Below, one piece after another: positions 43,794-54,873 of a stretch of DNA of 64,000 nucleotides. The DNA lies in NCBI GenBank assembly GCA_018340375.1, contig JAFFJZ010000046.1, positions 496,001 to 560,000 on the forward strand, in the 5' to 3' direction. A program made the translations under genes and the position numbers. Each line of letters begins with the position of its first letter. Positions within the stretch are counted from its first letter, which is position 1. Below the pieces are notes generated by a model, which saw only the letters and a list, made by a program, of their open reading frames with translations, did not search any database and was not told the origin of the DNA. The stretch is from Gonatopus flavifemur. Lineage: Eukaryota; Arthropoda; Insecta; Hymenoptera; Dryinidae.

Positions 43794-46700
43794 ATGTCTG
43801 ATAAAAACAGTTCAAAAACTGGTCGGAAACGTACAAGAAATCCGAACAATTGGATAGAGAACAAAAATAAGAAGGCTAAAAATGAGGTTTGTATATTCCG
43901 TATATATATTTAGTATAATACAGTGTGCAATGAAATGGTGCTGTCAACAAATTTCTTAATTTTCCATGCATAACTGAGACACAATACATTGTATTTTCGC
44001 AGTCATCGGTGTATAAATATTTCTGTATCTAACAGTCATCCAACCCATAGAACATCGAAGATTCAATTACGACCGCAGAAATCTAACGTTTGAAATATTG
44101 GAATATTCTTGTAATATTGCTGCATGTCGTACTGAGATTTCAAAGTCCTTCCACAAATATTGCAATGTCCGCTAATCTTACATTGCAATGCAAGATTTCT
44201 GAATTATTTTTGAAAAATTTCAAGAACATTTATGAAATATTTCATTGTAATGTTTTTTTTGTAATATATCTGAGACATTGCAAATAGGTAACATTTCAGT
44301 TGACAGATTCTTGATATATTCTTGTGGAACAATGTTGAAATGTAATGAAGATGAAAGAATGAAATACAATTGATACATTACTGAAATAATTTTTAAATAG
44401 TGTGTTACAGTCGATAAAAAATTATTACTTAAAAATAATTATTCAATGTTGAGAACTTGGGTAGTGTTTGGAATATCGAATTGTATAACGCGATCATTTG
44501 GTAATACAGGGACGAGAATATCCCTGGTAGAAATATCATAAGTTTTTCCCCACAACTCGTGAGGCACTAGTGAGGGAGAACTAGCTGAATAAAACTGGTG
44601 AATTACTGGTCAGTAAGTGATAAGTTCAACTCTACTAACTATTTGGGTTATAATTAGGCGGAACTTATGAGAATTTCACAAGATTTTCCACGTTATGCAT
44701 ACAGAAAAACACTTAACAAACGTTCAACCATCACCAACGAAATAAGTATTTCATATAACTTATCACAATTCCCATAAGGTTGATTTATTAACTATCCAGC
44801 ATCATTTTTCTTTTCTACACGACACATCATCATACACGTCATTTGAGTATTATTCAAAGAGCATGAACTGAATGAATATGTGTCCCGTCATAATCGAATA
44901 TAAGTTTCGACTAAGTACTCTTCTTTCGTCATTTCTCGATTAATATGCATGAAAAATCTGTAATGGAGTGTAAAATGAATTATTGAATGAGTCATCACTG
45001 TTGTAATATGTGAAAAATCGTAATTTGCTGATGTGGTGAAAATGAATTCTATTCAAATACACGACAATATCAACAACAACAATATTAATATCAATCAATA
45101 TCAATATTGATTTACATCAATATTTCTCGGAAAAAAAACTCACATTTCTCAAAAAACTCACATTTCTCAAAAAACTCACATGAATTTTGTAATAATATGA
45201 GTCACGAAGAACTCATTTGATCAAAAATATTTCAAGCGAATGTGTAAAATGAATTTCAAAAAGCTTCAATTATTTACTTGAAGCGCGTTGGATGATTTTA
45301 CTCTTCAATTTAAAGAGTATTCTTGAAGTTGGAATTTTCAAATTTGAGAAAAAAGCCTTATGTTCTGAGTTGAATTCGTTCTTAGGGTGATGATAAACTT
45401 GTAGGAAGAGTTTGAAAGTTGGGTGAAATCTATATTGATCAGGAAAGTCCAAATCGTGAGGCAAAAGTTAGAAAATCTGTCAACTTAGCTCACGGCACAT
45501 GGGTATTCTATCAGCTTTTCTTCACTAAACGAAATCTAGGCAGGAGAAATGTATCAAAATTTAGTAAAATCGAGTTGGTACAGAGTAAGAGAGGACAGAT
45601 ATATTCATTGAATTTTATTGGTTATTATATAAATGTTGATAAATAAGGAAAGGCTATAGAAGATCCAATGTGTCGTCTTTTAATATTTTTGTTCCAATAA
45701 TGTTGTATCATGTTCCTACAAATGAATGTTATCATATTTATAAAACAGGTTCAATACACATGTTTTCTCGACCTACTAGTGGAAAGATACAAAAATGCAC
45801 ACAATATAAAATCATTGAAACAAAAATATTGAGAGACGATGAATTGAGTCATACATAGCCTTTACGTATTTATCAACATTTTTATAATAACCAATAAAAT
45901 TCAATGAATATATATGTCCTCTCTTACTCTGTACCAACTTGATTTCACTAAATTTTGATACATTTCTCCTGCCTAGATTTCGTTTAGTGAAGAAAAGCTA
46001 ATAGAATACCCATGTGCCGTTAGCTAAGTTGACAGATTTTCTAACTTTTGCCACACGATTTGGACTTTCCTGATCAATATAGATTCCACCCAACTTTCAA
46101 ACTTTTCCTACAAGTTTGTGATCACCCTTACAATGAATTCAACTCACAAAAGAAGTCTTTTTCCTCAAATTTGAAAATTTCAACATGAAGAGTACTCTTC
46201 AATTTGGAAAGTAAAACCATCCGTCGAGCTGCAAGTGAATAATCCAAGTTTTTTGAAATTCATTTTGAACATTCTTTTGACATATTTTTGATCAAATGAG
46301 TTCTTCATGACTCATATTTATTACAAAATTAATATGATCTCTAAGTTTTTGCCTAGAAGTATTGATGTGAGTATTTGAAGAAAATTCATTTTCACTGCAT
46401 CAACAAATTACGATTTTTTGACATGTTACAACAGCTATGACTGATTTACTAATTCATTTTGCACTCACTAACAGATTTTTTGATACACATCATTCAAGAA
46501 ATAACCACAACACATTTCACAAAAATAATTCATTCATTTTTTGATCACAAAAAGTTAACCTCACATCTGTCAACCGAACTGCAATTTTCACACAGGCTCA
46601 TAGATTATTATATCCGACCGACGGATGATTGAATCGGATAAATACGTCACTTTAATTGATCTTTTCTAATGCATCGCGTAGGTACCGGTTTAGCTTAGGT

Positions 46701-48699
46701 CGTTAGGGCGTTAGGATAGTAGATCGCGCAACATTAGGTAGGAATTGGTTTAGGTAGGTTCGATTCTCTCCGAGGTGTCCAATATTCTCTCCATCGCATT
46801 GAGCACGAAGTGAACGTTGGTGGTAATCTGCAAGTGTCTCCTCTGAAACATGATTTTCGCTCAGAATTCAATTTTTTATTTTCAAAAACATTTTGGGCCA
46901 AACCATGCATATTTTACTGAATAATCATTGTTGATGTATTATTATAACTTCACAACTTTTTTGGCATATAATTGCTGTCATGAGTGTGGCGCTAGTTTCT
47001 TACAAGTTTCTGGTCAGTTACTACTGAGTGCCTCGCTAGTTTTGATGGCTAGAATTTAGTTAAGTGAAGTGTTACATTCTACTAAGTTACTCGTAAGTTT
47101 TCCTTATGAGTGACTCACAAGTAAGATAGGTAAACTTATGAGTAACTCTCGATGTACTAGAGAAAATTTCTACCAGGGATGTTTTGACTTCTGGGAAATC
47201 TATTGCAGCTAAGCAATTCAAACCCGTAAATTCGTGCTGCGTAAAACAGTGTTTCCAAAATATTCCTGTTCAACAACAACAAAAATTTCATGACACATTT
47301 TGGAACTATAGCAAATATGATTCTCAAAATATTTTCCTCGCTGGATTAATGAAAAAGAGAGCGCCAAATGTTACAGGAAATGCGCAGAATAAAGTTGTTT
47401 TGTGGAATTATTTTTTGCATGCTGAATTCGGTGACATAAAGACTTGTCAACAATTTTTATGTAATTTATTGAACATAGGACAAGGGCGATTCACAACTAT
47501 ACAGAAAAAGATATTACATAATGAAACTATCGAAGATAGTCGGGGAAAACATGGAAATCACGTAGTGCGATTGACCGAAGACGTAAAACAAATGATCCAT
47601 CAACACTGTTTGTTAATCCCACACTCTGAGTCGCTCATAAACGTCAAACCGGTCAAACGTCTAGTTTACAATATTTTGATCATCCTAATTTAACACTGAA
47701 AGAAATATACGCTTTGATTTTGGAATATTATACAGCGAAAACAGGTTGTGAAAATCCTCCGATTGATTTATCAACCTACTCTCAATATTTTAATCGTCAT
47801 TTGAATTTTTCTTTCTCAATACCACGCACTGATGTTTGTAACATGTGTTTTGAACAAGAGCGGCAAAACAATCCTGGTGATGAGTTCAAACAGCATAAAA
47901 AAAGTATAGAAGAGTACAAAATATTGAAGAAGAAAATGTTGGCAGAAGAAAATGTGTTATGTCTTGAATTTGATTTCTGTCAAAATTTACCTTTGCCGAA
48001 AATTCCTGTATCAGATCAGTTCTACAAGAGATTGCTTTGGCTACACGTTTTTAACGTGCATGTCTTCGGTGAACATGGCAGAAGTTACATGTTCTTTTTT
48101 TTAGGAGGAAATTTTAAGAAAGGTGGTAATACTGTGTGCAATTTTATCTTACATCCAATGAAGAAAGAATTGGAGACTAATTATTACAATAAAATTTCTT
48201 CATTTTCGGATGATTGCGGTGGTCAGAATAAAAACCGTTTCCTCGTCTCTTTCTTATCATCGTTGGCTCAAGAATTGCAACTTGAATTTGAACATGTGTA
48301 TCCAGTTCGTGGACATTCATACTGCCCTTGCGATCGGAATTTTGGAGTATATGGCAAAAAAAAGAAACAACTTGAAACTATTGAAACGGATGATTACAGG
48401 AAAATGTCAAAGATATTAAGAATCTGCAAATCAGCAAAGCAGTACGGATTCAATATTTTCCTAACGGTCAAATCAATATATTCCAAAGTTACAATGGAGA
48501 ACCAAGAATTCATATCATCAAATCTTCAGTGAGTTCACATGCATTATGCAAATCACCACCAGCTGCTCCAACTGGCATAAGTGCAGAGAAGATGAAAGAT
48601 TTACAAACTTTATTAAAATATTTGAGTCCAAAAGGTGTAAAATTTTTTGAAAGCTCATTTTCGAAAATATCAATTAGAAAACCTGAAAATAAAGAATAA
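43794..48699 (+). pseudogene. Two-exon DDE-like transposase (arthropod orphan family with SD-x-CGGQN motif), broken
   Basis: Exon 1 (ATG 43794 to 43886) encodes a basic peptide with KTGRKRTRNPNNW and ends at GAG|GTTTGT, a plausible splice donor. The main exon begins about 47181 with SGKSIAAKQFKPVNSCCVKQ and continues with HAEFGDIKTCQQFLCNLLNI and DSRGKHGNH. After a frameshift between 47650 and 47714 it shows IPRTDVCNMC, VLCLEFDFCQNLPLPK (presumed first Asp), FSDDCGGQNKNRF (second) and PVRGHSYCPCDRNFG. A second frameshift near 48480 precedes CKSPPAAPTGI and the end at 48699. These blocks recur together in multicopy arthropod proteins of unknown role that look like transposases. The intron contains the foldback element 44520-47180. 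The acceptor site is not clear. Confidence 0.66.
44520..47180. mobile_element. 2.66-kb foldback element with ATCCCTGGTAGAAAT ends
   Basis: Both ends read ATCCCTGGTAGAAAT inward. The two halves are diverged inverted copies. The strongest pairing is 45250-45660 with 45855-46265 (for example CTTAGCTCACGGCACATGGG at 45486 opposite CCCATGTGCCGTTAGCTAAG at 46010), and weaker pairing extends to the ends. The open frames at 45270-45858 are by-products of that palindrome. It sits in the intron of the 43794-48699 gene. The same termini cap a small hairpin element at 54702-54873, which makes that one a probable short relative. Confidence 0.75.
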
Positions 48700-48823
48700 T
48701 TATTCACTCTAATGATATAATTTCTTTTTTTGGTTCAAAATATATTGTATGCAGTTTGAATCGTTTATTTACATGGATTTTTTACAGTTTATTGTGTCCA
48801 AGGAGGGCAATTTTGGTTCATTA

Positions 48824-49111
48824 CACGGAGAAAAAGATTTCGCTATCTGAATGAATCCGTCTCCGCTAAGTGGATTGAATAGAAATTCGCTGTATTAACG
48901 AACCAATGCGCTGGATTAACGAACTAATTCGCTGTTTTTACGTATTGATTCGTTAAAATTATCAGTCCTTCGCTGGTCTTGCGAAGCTTGATTCGTTGAA
49001 AATATCATTGGCGTTTATTTCAGCGAACTTGCTTGCTGTCCATATAATAACGAGCGAATTTCGCTGTTCCAGCGAAATTCTTGCTATCCCAGCGAATCTT
49101 TCTTCTCCGTG
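48824..49111. mobile_element. 288-bp MITE with CACGGAGAA ends and TA duplication
   Basis: The left end is CACGGAGAAAAAGATTTCGC and the right end, reversed, CACGGAGAAGAAAGATTCGC; TA flanks both (48822-48823, 49112-49113). The interior is full of short TTCGCT/AGCGAA boxes. TA flanks suggest a Tc1/mariner-type origin. It lies inside the 8.15-kb element. Confidence 0.85.
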
Positions 49112-49132
49112 TACCCTCACAACACAACTGCT

Positions 49133-49211
49133 TTCAGTTACCTTTCGATACCTTTCTGAAACGTGTAACACCTTTCAGAAAGGTATCGAAAGGTAACGGA
49201 AAGCAGTTGTG
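49133..49211. repeat. 79-nt near-perfect hairpin
   Basis: CACAACTGCTTTCAGTTACC at the left pairs with GGTAACGGAAAGCAGTTGTG at the right, and ATACCTTTCTGAAA with TTTCAGAAAGGTAT; about 36 of 37 positions pair around a loop of a few bases. It directly follows the MITE ending at 49111. It could be a tiny foldback element. Confidence 0.88.
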
Positions 49212-49482
49212 CGGTTAGGTTGACATTGAATTCGAATTAAATTTGTCCGAATTCAATTCGACAATCATGTCTATAAACAATTCAAAGTTCACTAGCATTT
49301 CCAAATCATTTATCACTGAAGGAAAAGTACAAATAATGAACTTTTATCACGAGGTTTGTATGTGTCATGCATGATGTGAATGATATCCAAACACGTTGCA
49401 TGAGACATTTTAAACTTGTCTGAAATATATTTCAAGACATGAATATGATGTTATACAGGACCCGTTCATGAGACGAGATCGT

Positions 49483-50615
49483 TTTACATAAATCATAAAC
49501 CCCATATTTTTTGTTCGATTAATTTCAAATTTCCAGAAAAACTTCCTCAAACATAAGAGCATAACTTTATTGTTCGAAGTTTTCTTAATTTCACTTTTCG
49601 CTCGACACTTTGTGTCGTTGAAACTCGGAAAACACGAGCCTGAGAGCCACTAATTCGTTATCAAATATTATTGAAAAACGAAATGTTTTCATCATTCGAA
49701 TTATTTCACAAGCTTCGGCAATACACGTCGAATCTGGATATCAATGTTTATATCATTCCGATAAGATTTGGCCAAGTAATCGTGAAATGAGTTTCGGAAA
49801 CTATTGAGTTCGAGAGAGCACACAAATGTTCGATCTTCAATTTTCATCTTGCAGAATAAGGATTGAACAATGATGCGTTGAATAAAAATTGTTTATAAAA
49901 AAGAACAATGCATAACGAATTTCGCAAAAATAGTTGGATGTTTGGATGCTTCGACCAAAAAAACATGAATCTACGTTGGGAAATCGAATGAATGCAACCT
50001 TTCATTCGGATCCTCATATTCAGCAGGTAAACGACGTAGAGTCATGAGAAATTTCCGTTGCGAGCTGATGGATAAATCGCTGTATCTTTCGAACCAATAG
50101 TCCAATTGATCTGAAACTTCCCATAAAGTTTGTCCGCACACTAGCAAACAACTTTGTCGCTGGAAGTTTTTCGTAGCTCATACTTCCTCCGACACTTTTT
50201 CAATGCAAAGTTTTCCTCTTCGTTGGAAACCAAGTTTTCACTTCAAATTGAAAATTCATTAATTTTGCATCAATTTTTGAAAATTTTGTCGAGATCGTCA
50301 TCTTCGGGGGAGTGTTCCGAATCAGAATCTGCAAGACTCATCTTGATACGTTGAAAACTGCTCGGGTTATAACGAGTTTAAGATGAAAAAACATTCATTT
50401 TTAGTACGAGAAAAAGAGGTACTTTTTAATTTTTCTCTCGAAAACTATTGATCATAGAAAAACATTGTAAGCGAACACTCGTATTGATTTTTCAAGCCCT
50501 ATCACCCAGTATTTTGAGTTTCCCAAAATTCCGACTTTTTTTTCGGTCCCCCACGTGACCGCTTGGACAATACTTTTACCGCGGTTCGAGCGCTCGTCGA
50601 GTTCTTCTTCCTGTG
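49483..50615 (-). repeat. Right terminal inverted repeat of the 8.15-kb element
   Basis: Inverted copy of 42461-43600; begins GTTTTACATAAATCATAAAC and ends GAGTTCTTCTTCCTGTG. Differences from the left arm are few and concentrated near the inner end. Confidence 0.9.
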
Positions 50616-51925
50616 GAATAATTGAATAAATTCTTGAAAAACCATGGTCAGGACCAAAGGAAACTGCTGGAAAACTAGAAGAATCAACTTTATTTCGTGA
50701 CTCACTTAGAGTGAGACACCCTCTGTAAAATCTCTTGAATAAACTAATTATTACATGTCAATTCGTCTCTCCCTTTTCAATATACTAAACGTTCCTTTTT
50801 TTTCCTTCTTTTCAGAATTCCAAAACCTTCAATTCATCCAAATTTTCACTCCTGATTCCTTTTTCCATCAGATCATGATGATGAAAAGCGAATCAACGTA
50901 CATCTTCTTCGATGGTGAAATCAATCGCAAAACTGAATGATCATCTTTCCTTCCTAAATCCCCTTTTGGATAGCATGAAATGAATCTTATTCTACTACAA
51001 CTTCTGAATATCGTCAATTCACAACTCTCTTCCTCCATATAAGAATTGAATAACTATCGAGAAACCCTCGAAGTTATTTTAATTTTGAACGATTCCAAAA
51101 TCAAACGAAATAGTATAGAAAATCTTCATTTTCTTTACTTGAAATACACACGAAATAACTTACTGAGTGACCCTCAGAAGAACTTCGTGTATTCCTTCTT
51201 CTCCTCGCTGTGCAAAGGTCTCTAAACAAGAATCATACTCTTCCAAAATTTCCATTAACCCCAAACATTTTAATGAAATGAGCAACCACCAATATTATAC
51301 TACAATACACGTAGTTCAAAAGTTGTAATTGAAGCAAAAATCATTTAGTATTCACAAATATCAAGAAACTAATTCTAAGTTCCCTTAATACTTGTAATCC
51401 TCATAAAGAGAATATATTCTAATACATTTCAGCATTAAATCGAACCCTTTTCATTCGACCTATCCTCTCTCCAGTCCTTGTTTAGGGTTTCATCCTAACT
51501 AAAGTGGGATATTAAAGGGAGCATCGAACTGGATGATCCGGTGTATTCCTTATAACATCCAAATGTTATAGAAAAACTTGAGGCACAGTCAATAAGACTC
51601 AGTTTTCAAGTTTTGACGTAACAACTTCATTACTTGTGAGAATGTACTTGAAAATAAGAGAAATCAATCAATCAGCTTCATTGAGAATTGGAATTACATT
51701 CATACTCAAAATGAGAGAAAGACAGAGTTTGAGGTTGGGAATACGATGTTGGATATGAACAAGAATAAATAAATTCTATACATCTAATTTCCAAATCAAA
51801 AAACTACTTACCATCGAAATAAAACGACACATCAATTAATTCCCACTTCTTTAGAGTGCTTCGCACAAAATCATCCATAATAGTAAATTCACTCCTTATA
51901 TCTGATACACTACCTCTCACCGTTC
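50616..51925. other. No gene recognised
   Basis: AT-rich sequence of about 1.3 kb. The longest frames are short and unrelated to anything I know. No inverted repeats or arrays stand out. Confidence 0.45.
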
Positions 51926-52133
51926 ACAGGACTTGTGTTCATGCACCGAAAAACAACGTGCAAACACTTCGGATCGACGTGCAAGCATGGTATAGTACCA
52001 TGTGTATATACACCGTGAAAGACGGTGCGCGCGCACCATACAACACGGGGCAACGATGTCATTTCACAATGCAGACCAGCATTGAGTTTTGTGACGATAG
52101 GTAGCACTTTCTTTCAAAGTGATTTGTTTTTCA
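51926..52133. repeat. Dispersed ~208-bp repeat, copy 2 (inverted relative to 7330-7537)
   Basis: Shares nearly the whole of 7330-7537 in reverse orientation, e.g. GACTTGTGTTCATGCACCGA at its start and CACTTTCTTTCAAAGTGATT at its end. This copy lacks the CCGTGTA terminus seen as CACGG in copy 1, so it is clipped at that side. Confidence 0.7.
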
Positions 52134-52334
52134 AAGCGTTCAGCATATATAGCATGATGTACAATAATCATAAGAATTTGAGAACTCGTGTGTTCGTAAA
52201 TGATAATACAGATCTGGAGACAACAAGAAAACGGATGATTCCTACAAGTCAAATGATTATACTGAAATTTCTATAAATTAATGTGAAAGTGAACCCGAAC
52301 GCAGGAAAGCAATAACCTTCATCTCCAATTTCAG

Positions 52335-52543
52335 CAAAGCAGAATTTCAAGATCTTGTAGTTGAAAAAGCTTATAGGCGTAAAACTAAAACTGGCTACAC
52401 TCAGAGAATGTGGAAGACTTTCAAACCAGGCTTGTGGCAAGGAGCAGTTACTGATAAAATTTGGAATTGTACGGGTTTGAAGTGTCGGTTTAACTTTTCT
52501 AATTATTATACTCCTTCCGACGAGGCAAGAGGTTACATCAAAA
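52335..52543 (+). pseudogene. Single exon-like fragment of an arthropod orphan family (zinc-type N-terminal region)
   Basis: No methionine starts this frame, but it is bounded by a good acceptor (CATCTCCAATTTCAG at 52320-52334) and a donor (AAA|GTAATAT at 52544). The peptide includes AEFQDLVVEKAYRRKTKTGY, TQRMWKTFKPGLW and VTDKIWNCTGLKCRFNFSNY. The pattern of a conserved TGL-x-C-x-F-x-F followed by a short polar loop matches what I recall from the N-terminal part of multicopy, uncharacterised insect proteins. No neighbouring exon was found, so it is an isolated fragment. Confidence 0.4.
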
Positions 52544-52702
52544 GTAATATTCAAATCCATATTATTGTATCATTGTTTCTGTAATATCCAATTTTCCAGT
52601 TGTGAATGTCTTCCCTGCGAAAAATGTTGAACTGCGCTAGAAAAAACCCCCATTGGGAAGGAAACTGAGCAGGCTGTCGGGATTCCTCTACTTCCTTTCA
52701 CA

Positions 52703-52889
52703 CACGGAGAAAATACTACAATACTGAGTACTGTAGCAGACACGACTGACTCGTGTTACGGAAAAAAATAATTTCAACCCTGCTGATTACTGTAGTAACA
52801 CGAACCAGGAGTGTTGAAATTATTTTTTCTCCATAACACGAGTTAGTCGTTTCAGCTACAGTACATAGTTTTGTAGGATTTTCTCCTCG
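52703..52889. mobile_element. ~187-bp hairpin MITE with CACGGAGAAAAT end
   Basis: The arms pair over most of the length: CACGGAGAAAATACTACAAT on the left with CGAGGAGAAAATCCTACAAA reversed from the right, then GTACTGTAGC with GCTACAGTAC, and TAATTTCAAC with GTTGAAATTA. It shares the CACGGAGAA terminus with the elements at 48824 and 55479. Confidence 0.85.
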
Positions 52890-53117
52890 CAAAATGTGAA
52901 AGGTTTTCTCAGATCCGCATGGCATTTTCTGCAGGGTTGAAATTATTCGTTGGTGATCAAATATATTCCTCAAACTGTATACAAAACAATACATTCCTTC
53001 TCTTGCGGATCTCAATTCAGTTCCAATTGCAATTTATTAATTTCATTAAAAGTCTATAATTTGATATGAATCATTTTTCTAATTGAATATGCATCTGAAT
53101 GCAACGAATATTGTGAA

Positions 53118-53321
53118 GGGGATACTAGCGCCGGCATTTCAGCCAAATATTTCGTGTAAGATTTCTCCACAATACTTGAATATTTTCAAAATATCGCTCT
53201 ATACAGCATTTCTTGAATGTCTACAGAAATGTTGTATAGAGCAATATTAGGAAAATATGAGAGTATTCTAGAGAAATCTTACACGAAAAATTTGGCTAAT
53301 GTCCTACCGCTGGTATCTCCT
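53118..53321. mobile_element. Foldback MITE of the GATACTAGCG family, copy 1
   Basis: GGATACTAGCGCCGGCATTT at the left is the inverted partner of the right end reading GGAGATACCAGCGGTAGGAC in reverse. Internal pairing includes TCGTGTAAGATTTCTC with GAGAAATCTTACACGA and TCTATACA with TGTATAGA. No coding content. Confidence 0.85.
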
Positions 53322-53330
53322 TGACCCATC

Positions 53331-53538
53331 AAGAGAATACTAGTGGCGTGGCAGCAGCCAAAATGTTTCTTCTAAATTATTTGGAAGTTTCACAATAAAA
53401 TTCAATAATCTTCATTTAGGGACCTATATTGACACACATAGCAGGGAGGTGAATGGAAATTGGTTCGTTTTATTGCACCATTTCCGAATAATTTGGAAGA
53501 AACATTTTGGCTGCTCTAACGCCGCCTAGTATCCTCTT
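53331..53538. mobile_element. Foldback MITE of the GATACTAGCG family, copy 2
   Basis: AAGAGAATACTAGTGGCGTG at the left pairs with a right end that reads AAGAGGATACTAGGCGGCGT in reverse, and GCAGCCAAAATGTTTCTTC recurs inverted as GAAGAAACATTTTGGCTGC. It lies between copies 1 and 3 and shares only the outer motif with them, so it is a cousin rather than a duplicate. Confidence 0.83.
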
Positions 53539-53541
53539 AAG

Positions 53542-53712
53542 AAGATACTAGCGCCGGGACATTAGCCCAATTTTTCGTGTGAGACTTCTCAAAAACACTT
53601 TCATATTTTCAAAATATCGCCCTATACAGCATTTCTATGGAAATCCAAAAAATGCTGTATTGGACAATATTTTGAGAATATTCAAGTATTGTGAAGAAAT
53701 CTCATACGGAAG
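53542..53712. mobile_element. Foldback MITE of the GATACTAGCG family, copy 3 (right end lost)
   Basis: Begins AAGATACTAGCGCCGGGACA and closely follows copy 1 in sequence, including ATTTTCAAAATATCGCCCTA and the inverted ATACAGCATTT/AAATGCTGTAT pair. The right terminus is clipped near 53712. Confidence 0.78.
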
Positions 53713-53991
53713 ATACTTGTTTTTCTGTTCAACAATTTGATTGTTTATTGTAAAAATTGTTCGAAGAAATTAACTAATAGTTTGGAATTTCCAAAAACTA
53801 AGAGTGCTAATCGATTCGACGGAAGGAATCCTGAAATAAAACATATTCACTGTATTTGAAAAAAAATTTTGTTCTGCAATAAATTATAAACAATAACGAT
53901 AGGAAGGATAGGGTTTAGTTCCATGAACACGCTATTGCGAATAGGTCCAAACTAACACCCCCATCAATTGCACCAGCAGAAAATAAGATAC

Positions 53992-54215
53992 ACGTATTTC
54001 CTTGTTTAACGATTTGATTGTTTATTGCAAAAATTGTTTGAACAAATCAACTAAAACTTCAGAATTTGAAAAACCAAGAGTCTCAATCGATACTACGGAA
54101 GGAATCCTGAGAGAAAACTTGAGTACTTTATTTGACGAAAAATTTATTTCAGTTTCAGTCAATGTGTTTAAACAATTTTTGTGATAAACAATCAATTCGT
54201 TGAACAAAAGAACAC
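53992..54215. mobile_element. ~224-bp MITE; partial second copy at 53713-53870
   Basis: The ends are inverted: TGTTTAACGATTTGATTGTT at the left and, reversed from the right, TGTTCAACGAATTGATTGTT; the loop side also pairs as CAAAAATTGTTTGAACA with TGTTTAAACAATTTTTG. The segment 53713-53870 repeats the left two thirds in direct orientation (GATTGTTTATTGTAAAAATT and GGAAGGAATCCTGA). Confidence 0.78.
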
Positions 54216-54701
54216 GTATATCTCAATTTTCGCTGATGCAATCGATGGCGTAATTCGTTTGGCGCAATCAATGTTGTGCTAGCCATGGGTCCTAATGGGT
54301 TGATTCTCCCCAATCATCAAGCCAAAACGAATACGTACCTGAATTATTGATGATCCCATCGGATGTGGCATCAAGTATTGAAGTCATTCTTCTTCAAACG
54401 TTCCTCATTTCAGATGTTCCACATTCACAGGATAGTCCAGTATATACGATGAATACACGGAAAAACACTTCCTCGAAAGATCATTCGTAATGAGTGTACC
54501 AAAAAACCGTAGTCAATTAACTGTAACTTAATAAATTCACTGTGTGAAATAACAATAAGACTATTAATTTTCAGTATTTTTGCTGGTGATTGTTGGTGAA
54601 TTCACTACGAATGTTCTTCACTGATGCTCTTTTCCTTTGAATTTACAGTCATGTTTGTAATTATTAATTACCTCGATTTTTCCATGATAGTTCAAGAATA
54701 A

Positions 54702-54873
54702 TCCCTAATAGAAATGCTCTAGTAATTGACGAGTTTTGTGACGCTTAACTAGCCAAAAACTAGATGCTTGCAAGTGCCTCGTAGGGTTCTGGCGAGTTAC
54801 TTGCAAGTGTCCAGTATCTGGCTAGTTAAGCGTTACAAAACTCGTCAATCACTAGAGCATTTCTACTTGGGAT
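54702..54873. mobile_element. 172-bp hairpin MITE with ATCCC-GTAGAAAT ends
   Basis: ATCCCTAATAGAAATGCTCT at the left pairs with ATCCCAAGTAGAAATGCTCT reversed from the right, continuing through TGACGAGTTTTGT and CTTAACTAGCC. The termini match those of the 2.66-kb foldback at 44520-47180, so it is probably a short non-autonomous relative. Confidence 0.87.

Larger units (their letters stand above)
42461..50615 (+). mobile_element. 8.15-kb DNA transposon with ~1.14-kb inverted termini and a two-exon transposase-like gene
   Basis: The left arm (42461-43600) and right arm (49483-50615) are inverted copies with very high identity: a 66-codon frame at 42722-42922 (minus) and 50154-50354 (plus) is identical in translation. 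The termini read CACGGGAAGATGAACTCGAC and, reversed from the right, CACAGGAAGAAGAACTCGAC. The inner 250 bp of the arms are slightly more diverged than the outer part. Between them lie a small first exon, an intron invaded by a foldback, the main coding exon, and a MITE. No clear target duplication is visible. The coupling of such long termini with this gene family makes it a probable autonomous-type element, now inactive. Confidence 0.75.

Noticed and set aside
45270..45858. Frames of 60-75 codons in the centre of the 2.66-kb foldback
   Set aside because: They mirror each other across the palindrome and have no recognisable domain.
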